Shown here: positions 8,294 through 15,146 of the stretch, piece by piece
Position numbering within the stretch: position 1 is the first letter of the stretch
Layout: each line of letters opens with the position of its first letter
Assembly: GCA_009785215.1 (NCBI GenBank)
Contig: WQWU01000031.1
Span: 1-32,750 of the forward strand
DNA from: Treponema sp.
GTDB taxonomy: Bacteria > Spirochaetota > Spirochaetia > Treponematales > Breznakiellaceae
Direction of reading: 5' to 3'
Length of the DNA: 32,750 nt
The notes under the pieces: model-generated
Database searches by the model: none
What the model saw: the letters and a program-made list of their open reading frames with translations, nothing else
What the model was told of the DNA's origin: nothing
Translations under genes and position numbers: made by a program

Positions 8294-9886
8294 TTATCTT
8301 TTTAACATTGATAATGTCAAACCTCGTGGCGTTGGTAATAAAATACGATCTATTTTTCCCTTACTATATAAATACTCAACTGTATCAAACACTGAATGAT
8401 TTTGCTTCCTATAGGAACTGTCATGCCAAACTATAATTGACTTTAAGTTTAAATAAGGATAAAAATGTTCAAATTCCTGACCTCGTATATCTCTCTTTGA
8501 ATCTAGAAAAAGAATATCGATTGTCTCATTTGGTATGTAAGTCAGACTGTTTTTGTTTATAACCTCTACTGGGTACTGAGAGAAAAGCTTTTGCGCTTGT
8601 TTTGATAAATTCTCATCTATTTCTACTGTTACTATTTTACCAAATCCATTTTGCCGTAATCCTTCAGCAAACGCTACTGTTGAGCTACCTTTGTATGTTC
8701 CTGTTTCCAGAATAAACTTTGGCTTGGTTACTTGTGTTAATGTTTTCAAAAAACAATGTACTTCTGTTTCTGAACTTATTCTATCATTCATTGAAAAAAG
8801 ATAAGGATGTGAGCAATTATCTGTAGGACCACTGCATTCTGGACAAGTATCAACAGCGTTAGGATGATTAATTTGATAAATTATTTCTTGAGGTATACTT
8901 CTAATTAATGGCATTGGCAATCGACTTGGTTTACCTGAAGCTATTTGTCCGAAATGAAACGCGCATAAGTATAATGCGATAGTTTGTTCTTTTTTCATAC
9001 CAAATTTTATTTGCCACTCCCAAGAAAAACTATTACCCGGTACAGGGCTTGTATTAGCTTCTAGCAAATAATAGGTGTCATCTAAAATAAAATCGAAACG
9101 AGCAATATCTTTCATGGCAAAATGATGAAAAAGGGTTTTAGCGTGGTATTCTAATCTTTGTCGTATTGTCTCATCTTCTTCTATTGCAAAAGCGAATGAG
9201 CGTTTGGCTAACGGTAGTTCTTTCTGCTTTTTGCAATTAATTTTTATATCATTGTTGATTTTATATTGTAGTTTTGATACAGAACAGGCAATACTATTAT
9301 TATTCCCTAGAACCGATACAGTGTATTCTTGCCCATCAGTTACAAATTTTTCAATTAGCACTTCATGTAAAAAAGTAAAATCTTGAAAAAGCAGTCGAAT
9401 TCTTTCCGTTAGTTGTTCCTTTTTATAAACAATACTATCTTCTGATATCCCCATCGAAGCATGAAGAGTATTTGGCTTGACAATAAGAGGATATAAAGAA
9501 ATTGAATCCCAGTTAAAACAATTATTAAAAAAAGCGGTTCTTGTTATTATCCAATTTTGAAGCCCAATACCTGATTTCTTACTAGTCAAATATTTGTCAG
9601 CTATGAATAATTGTGTAATATAAGAATTGCCTATCATGGGTATGTTTTTTTGTTCCAAAGTCTTAGCCGGATCATATGTCATTTCACTATTAGTGATAGT
9701 CCTTCGCTTCACATGTATATATGCACAATCGAAAAAATTATTATTTATTAATCTCAATAATTCTATTTCTGTTGGATCTATGCTTAGAGTAATAAAAATT
9801 TTATATTTTTCTAGATATACGATTTGCTCATTAAGAGCAGTCATATCACCCTCAACAGATGATGATAGAATTAATAAATTATACAT
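8294..9886 (-). CDS. ATP-grasp ligase fused to class I methyltransferase-like domain
   Basis: 530 aa in two parts. Residues about 80-310 are an ATP-grasp fold like D-Ala-D-Ala ligase: PLIVKP, ASMGIS, ARFDF (262-266) and the metal/ATP-binding EANTSP (276-281). A short Cys-rich linker follows (C348, C351, C358). Residues about 375-530 are a Rossmann SAM-dependent methyltransferase-like domain with motif I FILETGTYKGSS and later TVEID, ILFLDSKRD and IVWHDSS. I infer a ligase joining a carboxylate to an amine, followed by methylation or another SAM-linked step; product unknown. The repeat supplies an RBS 5 nt before an ATG at 9893, but that frame stops after four codons (MYNV), and the real frame starts at the overlapping ATG 9886. 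Confidence 0.8.
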   Translation of the reverse strand: MYNLLILSSSVEGDMTALNEQIVYLEKYKIFITLSIDPTEIELLRLINNNFFDCAYIHVKRRTITNSEMTYDPAKTLEQKNIPMIGNSYITQLFIADKYLTSKKSGIGLQNWIITRTAFFNNCFNWDSISLYPLIVKPNTLHASMGISEDSIVYKKEQLTERIRLLFQDFTFLHEVLIEKFVTDGQEYTVSVLGNNNSIACSVSKLQYKINNDIKINCKKQKELPLAKRSFAFAIEEDETIRQRLEYHAKTLFHHFAMKDIARFDFILDDTYYLLEANTSPVPGNSFSWEWQIKFGMKKEQTIALYLCAFHFGQIASGKPSRLPMPLIRSIPQEIIYQINHPNAVDTCPECSGPTDNCSHPYLFSMNDRISSETEVHCFLKTLTQVTKPKFILETGTYKGSSTVAFAEGLRQNGFGKIVTVEIDENLSKQAQKLFSQYPVEVINKNSLTYIPNETIDILFLDSKRDIRGQEFEHFYPYLNLKSIIVWHDSSYRKQNHSVFDTVEYLYSKGKIDRILLPTPRGLTLSMLKR

Positions 9887-9887
9887 T

Positions 9888-9933
9888 ATACATTAAAACC
9901 TCTCATTTCTGCCTGATAATAAATAATTATCCT
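9888..9933 (-). repeat. Right copy of the 46-bp inverted repeat
   Basis: Perfect reverse complement of 3153-3198. It carries the same dyad core (9915-9931), the RBS and an ATG at 9893-9891. Just inside the repeat the two copies diverge; this side has one extra base relative to the left, which puts the shared ATG out of frame with the downstream gene. Confidence 0.9.
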
Positions 9934-9948
9934 GTATTTGCTATCCTA

Positions 9949-9977
9949 ATATTATCAAGAAATATCAAAAAAGTCAA
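9949..9977 (-). promoter_or_regulatory. Strong sigma-70 promoter reading into the inverted repeat
   Basis: On the minus strand TTGACT (9972-9977) and TAATAT (9949-9954) are separated by 17 nt. It starts 17 bp after the recombinase stop codon and would initiate near 9942, just outside the repeat, giving a leader of about 50 nt into the ATP-grasp gene. It is the best promoter in the island and lies outside the proposed invertible segment. Confidence 0.75.
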
Positions 9978-9993
9978 CAAAATACAAAAACCA

Positions 9994-10914
9994 TCATATT
10001 TTAACAGAAATCCTATTCCTCGGATGCTTATCAGTCAAAATCTGCCGCTGTTTCTCCATAGCCACCCGCGTATAAATCTGTGTGGTTACTATAGAACTAT
10101 GCCCCAACATATGCTGAATATAGCGAATATCCACGTCCTCTTCAAGCAAAAGCGTCGCAAAAGAGTGCCTGAACATATGCGGCGTTATATTTTGAACAAT
10201 ATTTACCTTGGCGCAAAGCCGCTTAATCAAAAAACGGACAGATTGCTCAGAAATACGAGATGAAAGCCTGTTAACAAAAAAACACCCGGCATTATTAATA
10301 TTTACAACATTTTCTTCTAAATAACGCTGGAGAATAGAAATAACTTCCGGGTTTCCAAGCTGCAATATTCGTTCTTTTTTGCCTTTTCCCATAATTCGAA
10401 TATTGCCGTTATTCAAATCAATGTTTTCGATATTAAGTAAACATAGCTCAGATACACGTATGCCAGTAGCAAATAGTAATTCAATTATCGCAATATTTCG
10501 CAGGGCAGAATTAAACGCATAAGCTGTTCGCGCCTGTTTCATCTCTTGGTATACAACAGCCAAAATATTTTCTATAACTGACAAAGAAATCGTTCTTGGC
10601 AGTACTTGCGGTTCCTGAAACTTTGTTTTAATCTTTTTCATCGGATTGTCAGTAATAATTTCTTCAAACTCAAGATAATTAAAAAAAGCGCGAATACTTG
10701 CAATTTTTCTTTTAACTGTTCTTGGTTTGTACATTTTATGCAAATATGTTATATACGCAGAAATATCCGTCTTTACAGGAATTACTTCTGCTGTAACTTG
10801 CCGTCTAAATTGTTCAAGGTCAATCGCATAAGCCTTAGTCGATTTTGCGCTTAGTTTTTTATGCTCCTTGCAATACGTTAAATAACTGTTTATCATTTGT
10901 TTCAGTGAGATCAT
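9994..10914 (-). CDS. Tyrosine recombinase (XerC/D-like)
   Basis: 306 aa, usual length for Xer-type and phase-switch recombinases. An N-terminal SAM-like core-binding domain (1-95) precedes a catalytic domain with Arg153 (ATGIRVSEL), a beta-hairpin Lys in GKGKKER (about 177-179), HMFRH (His246, Arg249), GHSS (His272) and nucleophile Tyr281 (QIYTRV): the full catalytic set. There is no integron-type insertion. It cuts and rejoins DNA at short dyads through a 3'-phosphotyrosine. The ATG follows AGGAGG. Its stop is next to the promoter and right inverted repeat, so the natural inference is that it acts on the 46-bp repeats. It could instead be a remnant integrase of the island. Confidence 0.9.
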   Translation of the reverse strand: MISLKQMINSYLTYCKEHKKLSAKSTKAYAIDLEQFRRQVTAEVIPVKTDISAYITYLHKMYKPRTVKRKIASIRAFFNYLEFEEIITDNPMKKIKTKFQEPQVLPRTISLSVIENILAVVYQEMKQARTAYAFNSALRNIAIIELLFATGIRVSELCLLNIENIDLNNGNIRIMGKGKKERILQLGNPEVISILQRYLEENVVNINNAGCFFVNRLSSRISEQSVRFLIKRLCAKVNIVQNITPHMFRHSFATLLLEEDVDIRYIQHMLGHSSIVTTQIYTRVAMEKQRQILTDKHPRNRISVKI

Positions 10915-10990
10915 ATATCCTCCTGAAGCAAATATAGCACATTATGATTTATGAATATTTTTACCTAATAAAACTAAAAACAGCTATTTA

Positions 10991-11959
10991 TCAGTTCTCT
11001 TTAATCTCATACTTACTTATAATCCGTTTTTCTATATCCTCCGCAGACGGCAAAGTATCAGCTAACTCCTGCGGAACAAAATCCGATAGCTTATATTCAC
11101 TTACACCAATTGGCTTGTTAATATCACGCAGAGCATATTCGGCAGTCAGTTTGTCCCTCTCCTTGCAAAGCAAAATACCAATTGATGGATTGTCGGATTC
11201 ATGCCGGAGCATATCATCAACAGCAGAAAGATAGAAATTCAATTTGCCTGTATATTCAGGCTTAAACTCAGTATTTTTAAGCTCGATGACAACATAGAAA
11301 CGAAGTTTCGTATTCCAAAACAACAAATCAAGATAATAATCCTTTCCGCTTATTTCAAGATGATATTGATTACCGATAAATGCAAACCCTGTTCCCAATT
11401 CCATAATAGTCTTGGCAATATTGGCAACAAGTTCCTGTTCAATTTCCCGCTCGATAATTCCTTCACGTTGTTCCACAAAATCGAACACATACGGATTTTT
11501 TAAAGTTTCCGTCGCAAGATTGCTCTGCGGTTTCGGAAGCTGTATTTCATAGTTTGCCGCTTTTTCTCCCAACGCCTGCCGTTGATAAGTCTTTGAACCG
11601 ATATAATATTCAAGCGATTTTGTTTTATCAAAAAGGTAAGTATTATGCGACCATGTCAAAAGTGCAGACACTGTCTGCACTTTTTCCTCATTTACTACTA
11701 TTTCTGCAAATTTTCTCATATATCGTAGATTTCTCACAGAATAGCCCTTGGCAGTCGGAAACTCCAGCTTAATATCACGAGCAAGGTTTTCGATAAATTT
11801 CGCCCCATATTTGGTGTTTTCAATAATAGTCCTGCCAATATTCCAAAACAGTATAATTTGCTCCTGGTTCACGCCTAAAACAGCCCTGTACTGCGCAGCT
11901 TTTATTTGGTTTTTGATATTCTCCAGAATTTGAAAATATTCATTGTTGTTTATTAACAT
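10991..11959 (-). CDS. DUF1016 / YhcG-type PD-(D/E)XK nuclease
   Basis: 322 aa from the preferred ATG at 11959, which has GGAGG 10 nt upstream; an in-frame GTG at 11998 would add 13 residues encoded by a palindrome. The N-terminal DUF1016_N part contains FWNIGRTIIE, then YSVRNLRYMRKFAE and LTWSHNTYL. The C-terminal nuclease core has FAFIGNQYHLEI, DYYLDLLFWN and FYVVIELKN, the acidic and Lys residues of a PD-(D/E)XK site. Members are found in defence islands and near restriction genes; the precise role is unsettled. Same strand as and 76 bp upstream of the recombinase, so co-transcription is possible. Confidence 0.85.
   Translation of the reverse strand: MLINNNEYFQILENIKNQIKAAQYRAVLGVNQEQIILFWNIGRTIIENTKYGAKFIENLARDIKLEFPTAKGYSVRNLRYMRKFAEIVVNEEKVQTVSALLTWSHNTYLFDKTKSLEYYIGSKTYQRQALGEKAANYEIQLPKPQSNLATETLKNPYVFDFVEQREGIIEREIEQELVANIAKTIMELGTGFAFIGNQYHLEISGKDYYLDLLFWNTKLRFYVVIELKNTEFKPEYTGKLNFYLSAVDDMLRHESDNPSIGILLCKERDKLTAEYALRDINKPIGVSEYKLSDFVPQELADTLPSAEDIEKRIISKYEIKEN
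11658..11684. repeat. 27-bp perfect palindrome inside the DUF1016 gene
   Basis: 13-bp arms (AAAAGTGCAGACA / TGTCTGCACTTTT) around a single C. It encodes the segment KVQTVSAL of the nuclease. A near-identical palindrome lies upstream of the same gene. Confidence 0.9.
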
Positions 11960-11975
11960 TCCAGATGTTCCTCCC

Positions 11976-12002
11976 AAAAGTGCCGACACTGTTGGCACTT
12001 TT
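11976..12002. repeat. 27-bp palindrome upstream of the DUF1016 gene
   Basis: Arms AAAAGTGCCGACA / TGTTGGCACTTTT around a C, with one mismatched pair. Same design as 11658-11684, 318 bp away. It sits in the 5' leader just before the GGAGG, so it could be an operator or an mRNA hairpin. Confidence 0.85.
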
Positions 12003-12144
12003 CAAAATTCTTAAATTTCCCAATTTTTTGCAAAAGCCAGTATTTAAACTGACTTTTTCCTTATTTTCTTAGTCTATAGTAAAAAAACAGCTATTTTCAA
12101 GACCAGAATTTAACACCCAAAAATACTAACATTCTGCAATAATA

Positions 12145-12173
12145 TTGACATACCCTATTAAATAGGGCATGAT
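12145..12173 (+). promoter_or_regulatory. Promoter with operator filling its spacer
   Basis: TTGACA (12145-12150) and CATGAT (12168-12173) with a 17-nt spacer. The palindrome CCCTATTAAATAGGG (12153-12167) occupies almost the whole spacer, a typical design for autorepression by the first gene product, here the HTH protein. Confidence 0.75.
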
Positions 12174-12196
12174 GCAAAAGAACAGGAGAGTGCAAA

Positions 12197-12499
12197 ATGA
12201 ATGTTTACAAAAGCATAACGAAAGGTCTAAACGAAGCCGTTGATTATCAACAAGGAAAAATCAAAGTCCGAAAAACCAGAATAACTATAAAACCAGTTGA
12301 AACATTCAACACCGATGACATTAAGCAAATCCGCCAAAGAACCGGATTAAGCCAGGTAATTTTTGCTGGTTCAATGGGGGTTTCTACAAAAACAGTAGAA
12401 GCATGGGAAAACGGCAGAAACAAGCCCGATGGAGCATCTAGGCGTTTGCTTGAGATTGTCAGGGATGATCCTGCGTTTTTGGCAAGATTTCAATTATAA
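12197..12499 (+). CDS. HTH antitoxin-like regulator (HigA2/NadS type)
   Basis: 100 aa. A 40-residue N-terminal extension precedes a Cro/C1 HTH (FNTDDIKQIRQRTGLSQ, FAGSMGVSTKTVEAWENGR, LLEIVRDDPAFLARF), the layout of HigA/NadS antitoxins that normally pair with RelE-fold toxins. Here the partner is an Abi_C protein starting 18 bp downstream. AGGAG lies 8 nt before the ATG. The palindrome in its promoter suggests it represses its own operon. Confidence 0.85.
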   Translation: MNVYKSITKGLNEAVDYQQGKIKVRKTRITIKPVETFNTDDIKQIRQRTGLSQVIFAGSMGVSTKTVEAWENGRNKPDGASRRLLEIVRDDPAFLARFQL

Positions 12500-12517
12500 T
12501 AATAATATGGGAATAAA

Positions 12518-13474
12518 ATGATGAAAGATAATCGAATCCAAAAAATTGATTTAATTTTAGATGATTTATTATCAGGAATAGAATATTACACAGTAATGGA
12601 TACTGATAGTTTTTTTTCAACTGGCAGTTTATCGTCAAAAAGAGAACTTGTTTTTGTAGATAATATTTACAAGCAGATATACAATGAATACCCAGATAAA
12701 TATAAAAGAATTTTTTCTATTTTCCATCAAAATATAAATTCTTTATTTAATTTTATGAATCAAAAAATGGATAATAACAGACATTTCAATGCTAATGAAA
12801 GTCGTGAATTAATTGAAATCATTTCAAAAATAAATGATTTGAATTTTAATCTAAAAAAAGAAGGCATAGAAATAATCATTGAAAATTACTACAAAAAAAT
12901 AATTGATGTATGTAATAATTTTTTAAGTAGTTCTGGTGGTAGTAGAATACCTGAAGAATTAAATAAAATAAACATTATTAAATATGAACCCATATTTTTT
13001 ATAAATAACAGTTCTGCAATGACAACAAAACAACAAGCTGCGTCTATAAAGCTAGAGTTTGATAATAAATATATGCAACAGCAAATTGAACAAATGGTGG
13101 AATCTATAGAAAAACATCCATCTGATGCTATAGGAAAAGCAAAAGAACTAATTGAATCTTGCTGTAAAGCTATTTTAACAAAAAATGAAAATATTGGTGA
13201 TTTAGATTCATTAGATATAAATGCTCTTATAAAAAAAGTAAAAGAAAAATTAAAATTAGAATCTGAGCATCCATCAATTAAACAGATTATTGGCGGACTT
13301 TCTGGCGTAGCATTAGGTATTGCGCAATTACGGAATGCGAAAGGAACAGGACACGGAAAAAATGCTGTTAAGTTCAAAGAACCAAGTATAATTGAAGCAA
13401 GGTTGTCAGTAGACAGTGCAATTGCATTAGTTCATTTTTTTTGGAATTTAAATAAAGAAAAAACTAAAATTTAA
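12518..13474 (+). CDS. Abortive-infection protein with Abi_C domain
   Basis: 318 aa, very AT-rich. The N-terminal 170 residues are helical and unrecognised. Residues about 185-315 match the abortive infection C-terminus family: HPSDAIGKAKELIESCCKAI, then IKQIIGGLSGVALGIAQLRN, GTGHGK and ARLSVDSAIALVHFFW. The conserved RNxxGxGHG element is intact. Members occur in lactococcal-type Abi systems and in stand-alone defence genes; the mechanism is not known. It starts at ATG 12518 (or 12521) after GGGAA and shares an operon with the upstream HTH gene, which may be its antitoxin or repressor. Confidence 0.8.
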   Translation: MMKDNRIQKIDLILDDLLSGIEYYTVMDTDSFFSTGSLSSKRELVFVDNIYKQIYNEYPDKYKRIFSIFHQNINSLFNFMNQKMDNNRHFNANESRELIEIISKINDLNFNLKKEGIEIIIENYYKKIIDVCNNFLSSSGGSRIPEELNKINIIKYEPIFFINNSSAMTTKQQAASIKLEFDNKYMQQQIEQMVESIEKHPSDAIGKAKELIESCCKAILTKNENIGDLDSLDINALIKKVKEKLKLESEHPSIKQIIGGLSGVALGIAQLRNAKGTGHGKNAVKFKEPSIIEARLSVDSAIALVHFFWNLNKEKTKI

Positions 13475-13481
13475 TAATAAT

Positions 13482-13727
13482 GTTAAGTTAATTCCAGTCT
13501 TGAAGCCGTTATCCGCCATGCCCTTTGGCACGATTTTTGCATCAAGCTATGAGACCCACACCGGGCAAAAATCGTGCCAACCCGCAAACATTCAGTTTGA
13601 TGGGACAGGGCAGGGGGCTGCCCGTACAGCATTTTATGAAACGCTGTCAAATAAGTTTTACAGACACAAAATCTGTTTCCTATTAGTGGCGCACAGATGT
13701 GTCGGTCCTGTCGCTGGTGCTTAACCA
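13482..13727. repeat. Structured non-coding element with nested hairpins
   Basis: About 246 bp, clearly richer in G+C than its flanks and bounded by GTTAAG and CTTAAC. It contains a perfect 16-bp inverted repeat (TTGGCACGATTTTTGC at 13525-13540, partner 13565-13580), a GGGCAG/CTGCCC hairpin near 13610, ACAGA/TCTGT near 13665, and GACAGG/CCTGTC pairings. Short open frames on both strands show no recognisable protein. It could be a MITE, an integron attC-like site or a structured RNA; I cannot decide. Confidence 0.5.
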
Positions 13728-14135
13728 AAAATGAAAATATTTTGAAAATTTTTAAGAATTTTTACCACAAACTAAACAAAACAGGAGGATAATTCACAAA
13801 CAGGTGGTTTTTGGTATAATTTTAGGTTATATTGGAAAAAATGAGGGTTGCCAGACATCAAATGTTGGAGGCACGTGTGTTATGCGATGCGCACACACTT
13901 ACGTATTTATTATTATATATAGTAAATTGTCGTTTCAATTGCCTATTTAATACAGGTAGTCTTTAAAAATTGGGCATTATATTTGATTTTTACTCATTTT
14001 GAAGCAAATTTAGCTGTTTTTCGACCAAATAATCCACAAATTATCATAATATAGCCCATGTGTTCGCAAAATGTTTTAAAAAAAATCTTAAATGAATAAA
14101 AGACACTTGATAAAAATAAATAAATGTGTTGATAT
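13728..14135. other. AT-rich intergenic stretch
   Basis: No gene recognised. It contains an isolated hairpin near 13872-13895 (GTGTG ... GCGATGCGC ... CACAC) and, at 14107-14112, a TTGATA that could be the -35 of the promoter for the following small genes. Confidence 0.4.
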
Positions 14136-14166
14136 GATATTAAGACAATTCAATTGTCTTAATATC
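14136..14166 (+). promoter_or_regulatory. 31-bp perfect palindrome before a small gene pair
   Basis: 15-bp arms (GATATTAAGACAATT and its complement) around one C. It ends 7 nt before the GGAGG of the next gene and overlaps the likely -10/start region, so it is a candidate operator or 5' hairpin. Confidence 0.65.
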
Positions 14167-14183
14167 TTTATTTGGAGGAAAAC

Positions 14184-14480
14184 ATGGTAAAATTATCTGG
14201 TCAAAGTGTATTACCAGCGGAGGAATACATGCAACTTGATCTTGACGAGCTGGTGCGTACAGCAAACAGTTGGGAACCAGGAGTCCCATTTCACTTAAGA
14301 AACCTTGTGGAAGATGCCGATTGGCTTGCATGGAAATCTTATTGGCATGAGAAGAACAGAGCAAAATATTTGCTACTTGGTAAGAATTTCTGCAATCATC
14401 CAGCACTAAACGCAATATACAAGGGAAAAGATCCCAATCCTCTTGATCGATCTGCTGTCTATATGATTCCGATTCCATAG
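14184..14480 (+). CDS. Small hypothetical protein
   Basis: 98 aa, from the ATG at 14184 with GGAGG 5 nt upstream; a TTG at 14172 lies across the RBS and is unlikely. No family recognised. It has acidic and Trp-rich stretches (ELVRTANSWEPG, DADWLAWKSYWHEKN), no signal or membrane segment, and Pro-rich ending MIPIP. It precedes a ribbon-helix-helix-like gene by 65 bp and shares its promoter region, so the two could form a toxin-antitoxin-like pair, but this rests only on size and order. Confidence 0.6.
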   Translation: MVKLSGQSVLPAEEYMQLDLDELVRTANSWEPGVPFHLRNLVEDADWLAWKSYWHEKNRAKYLLLGKNFCNHPALNAIYKGKDPNPLDRSAVYMIPIP

Positions 14481-14545
14481 TGCAATTTGTTGCCTCCATT
14501 ATTTTTAATGGGGGCAAAATTTTAATAATATGTTCGGGAGTTGAA

Positions 14546-14896
14546 ATGTCGGAAAAAACAATCACTATCGGTTTTACAAATGATGAATATTCTAATATTA
14601 AATTATTAGCTAAAGCAAGAGGTCTAAGTATTTCACAATATATAAAATCAGAAATTATTCCAAATGAATTTGAAGAAAAATACAAAGAATTATTACAAAA
14701 AGTGAAAAAACTAAAATCTGGAGATGAATTTAGTATTAAGATTTTATGGAAACCAGACGAATGGGATAATATATCAAAAGGGGTAAAACTTTCACTTGGA
14801 AAACATTTTTACAAAAATATTGAAGCAGAAAATATTGAGAATGTCATAATTAAAGGTTTTGGAAAAGCTGGTATTATGCTTTACATTAAAATATAA
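14546..14896 (+). CDS. RHH-like N-terminus plus DUF1413-like domain
   Basis: 116 aa from ATG 14546, preceded by GGGAG. Residues 1-40 resemble an Arc/MobC-type ribbon-helix-helix (KTITIGFTNDEYSNIKLLAK, then GLSISQYIKSEI). Residues about 60-116 match the DUF1413 pattern (FSIKILWKPDEWDNISKG, then LSLGKHFYKN and MLYIKI). Probably a DNA-binding regulator or antitoxin. A longer frame from a GTG overlapping the previous stop is less likely because no RBS fits. AT-rich like the rest of the island. Confidence 0.65.
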   Translation: MSEKTITIGFTNDEYSNIKLLAKARGLSISQYIKSEIIPNEFEEKYKELLQKVKKLKSGDEFSIKILWKPDEWDNISKGVKLSLGKHFYKNIEAENIENVIIKGFGKAGIMLYIKI

Positions 14897-14989
14897 CGCA
14901 TAACTACCTGTATACGAAATTCACAAAAACCTTCATATTATCTTTTCTGCCTATCATGTTTTTATAATTGATAATGTATACACCCTAAT

Positions 14990-15122
14990 CGTACAGGCAC
15001 TCACGGCAGCGGGATCAGAAAAAACATCTTACGAAATTCCTCGCTGAAGAGACTTCGAAGAAGGCTCGTAAGCAAATTCCTGAGTGGTTTTTTCTGAGCC
15101 CGCTGCTGTGAGCGCCTGTACG
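14990..15122. repeat. MITE-like element with long terminal inverted repeats
   Basis: 133 bp beginning CGTACAGGC and ending GCCTGTACG. About 34-35 bp at each end pair with only a few mismatches (14990-15025 against 15088-15122), and inner arms CTTACGA/TCGTAAG pair again. The GC-rich core GCAGCGGG...TCAG also occurs at 15161-15177 inside the next gene. No coding capacity. A non-autonomous mobile element or REP-like palindrome is most likely; it may also work as a bidirectional terminator. Confidence 0.65.
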
Positions 15123-15146
15123 GAGAGCGAGTTGAGCTAATCGCTT

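Larger units (their letters stand above)
3153..9933. other. Candidate invertible segment with two convergent transcription units
   Basis: A perfect 46-bp inverted repeat (3153-3198 and 9888-9933) bounds 6.8 kb. Inside are one gene reading right and a two-gene unit reading left, meeting tail to tail with 5 bp between stop codons. Each repeat contains the RBS and the first ATG of its unit. Outside the right repeat are an inward-pointing near-consensus promoter and a tyrosine recombinase gene. Homology between the two sides stops at the outer repeat edge apart from a few bases. Inversion would exchange which unit lies behind the fixed promoter. The layout is seen directly; inversion is inferred. 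Confidence 0.6.

Noticed and set aside
3153-9933. Reading the 46-bp inverted repeats as ends of a transposon
   Set aside because: No transposase or target-site duplication is visible, and each repeat contains an RBS and start codon, which fits a switch better than a transposon end.
9994-10914. Integron integrase (IntI) identity for the tyrosine recombinase
   Set aside because: It lacks the extra IntI-specific insertion near patch III and no attI or attC array is recognisable beside it.
12889-13377. 162-codon minus-strand frame inside the Abi_C gene
   Set aside because: Shadow of the AT-rich Abi_C gene; its low-complexity Phe/Ser-rich sequence has no family features.
13483-13728. Open frames of 74-81 codons on both strands of the structured element
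   Set aside because: No RBS, no recognisable protein, and the DNA is dominated by inverted repeats.
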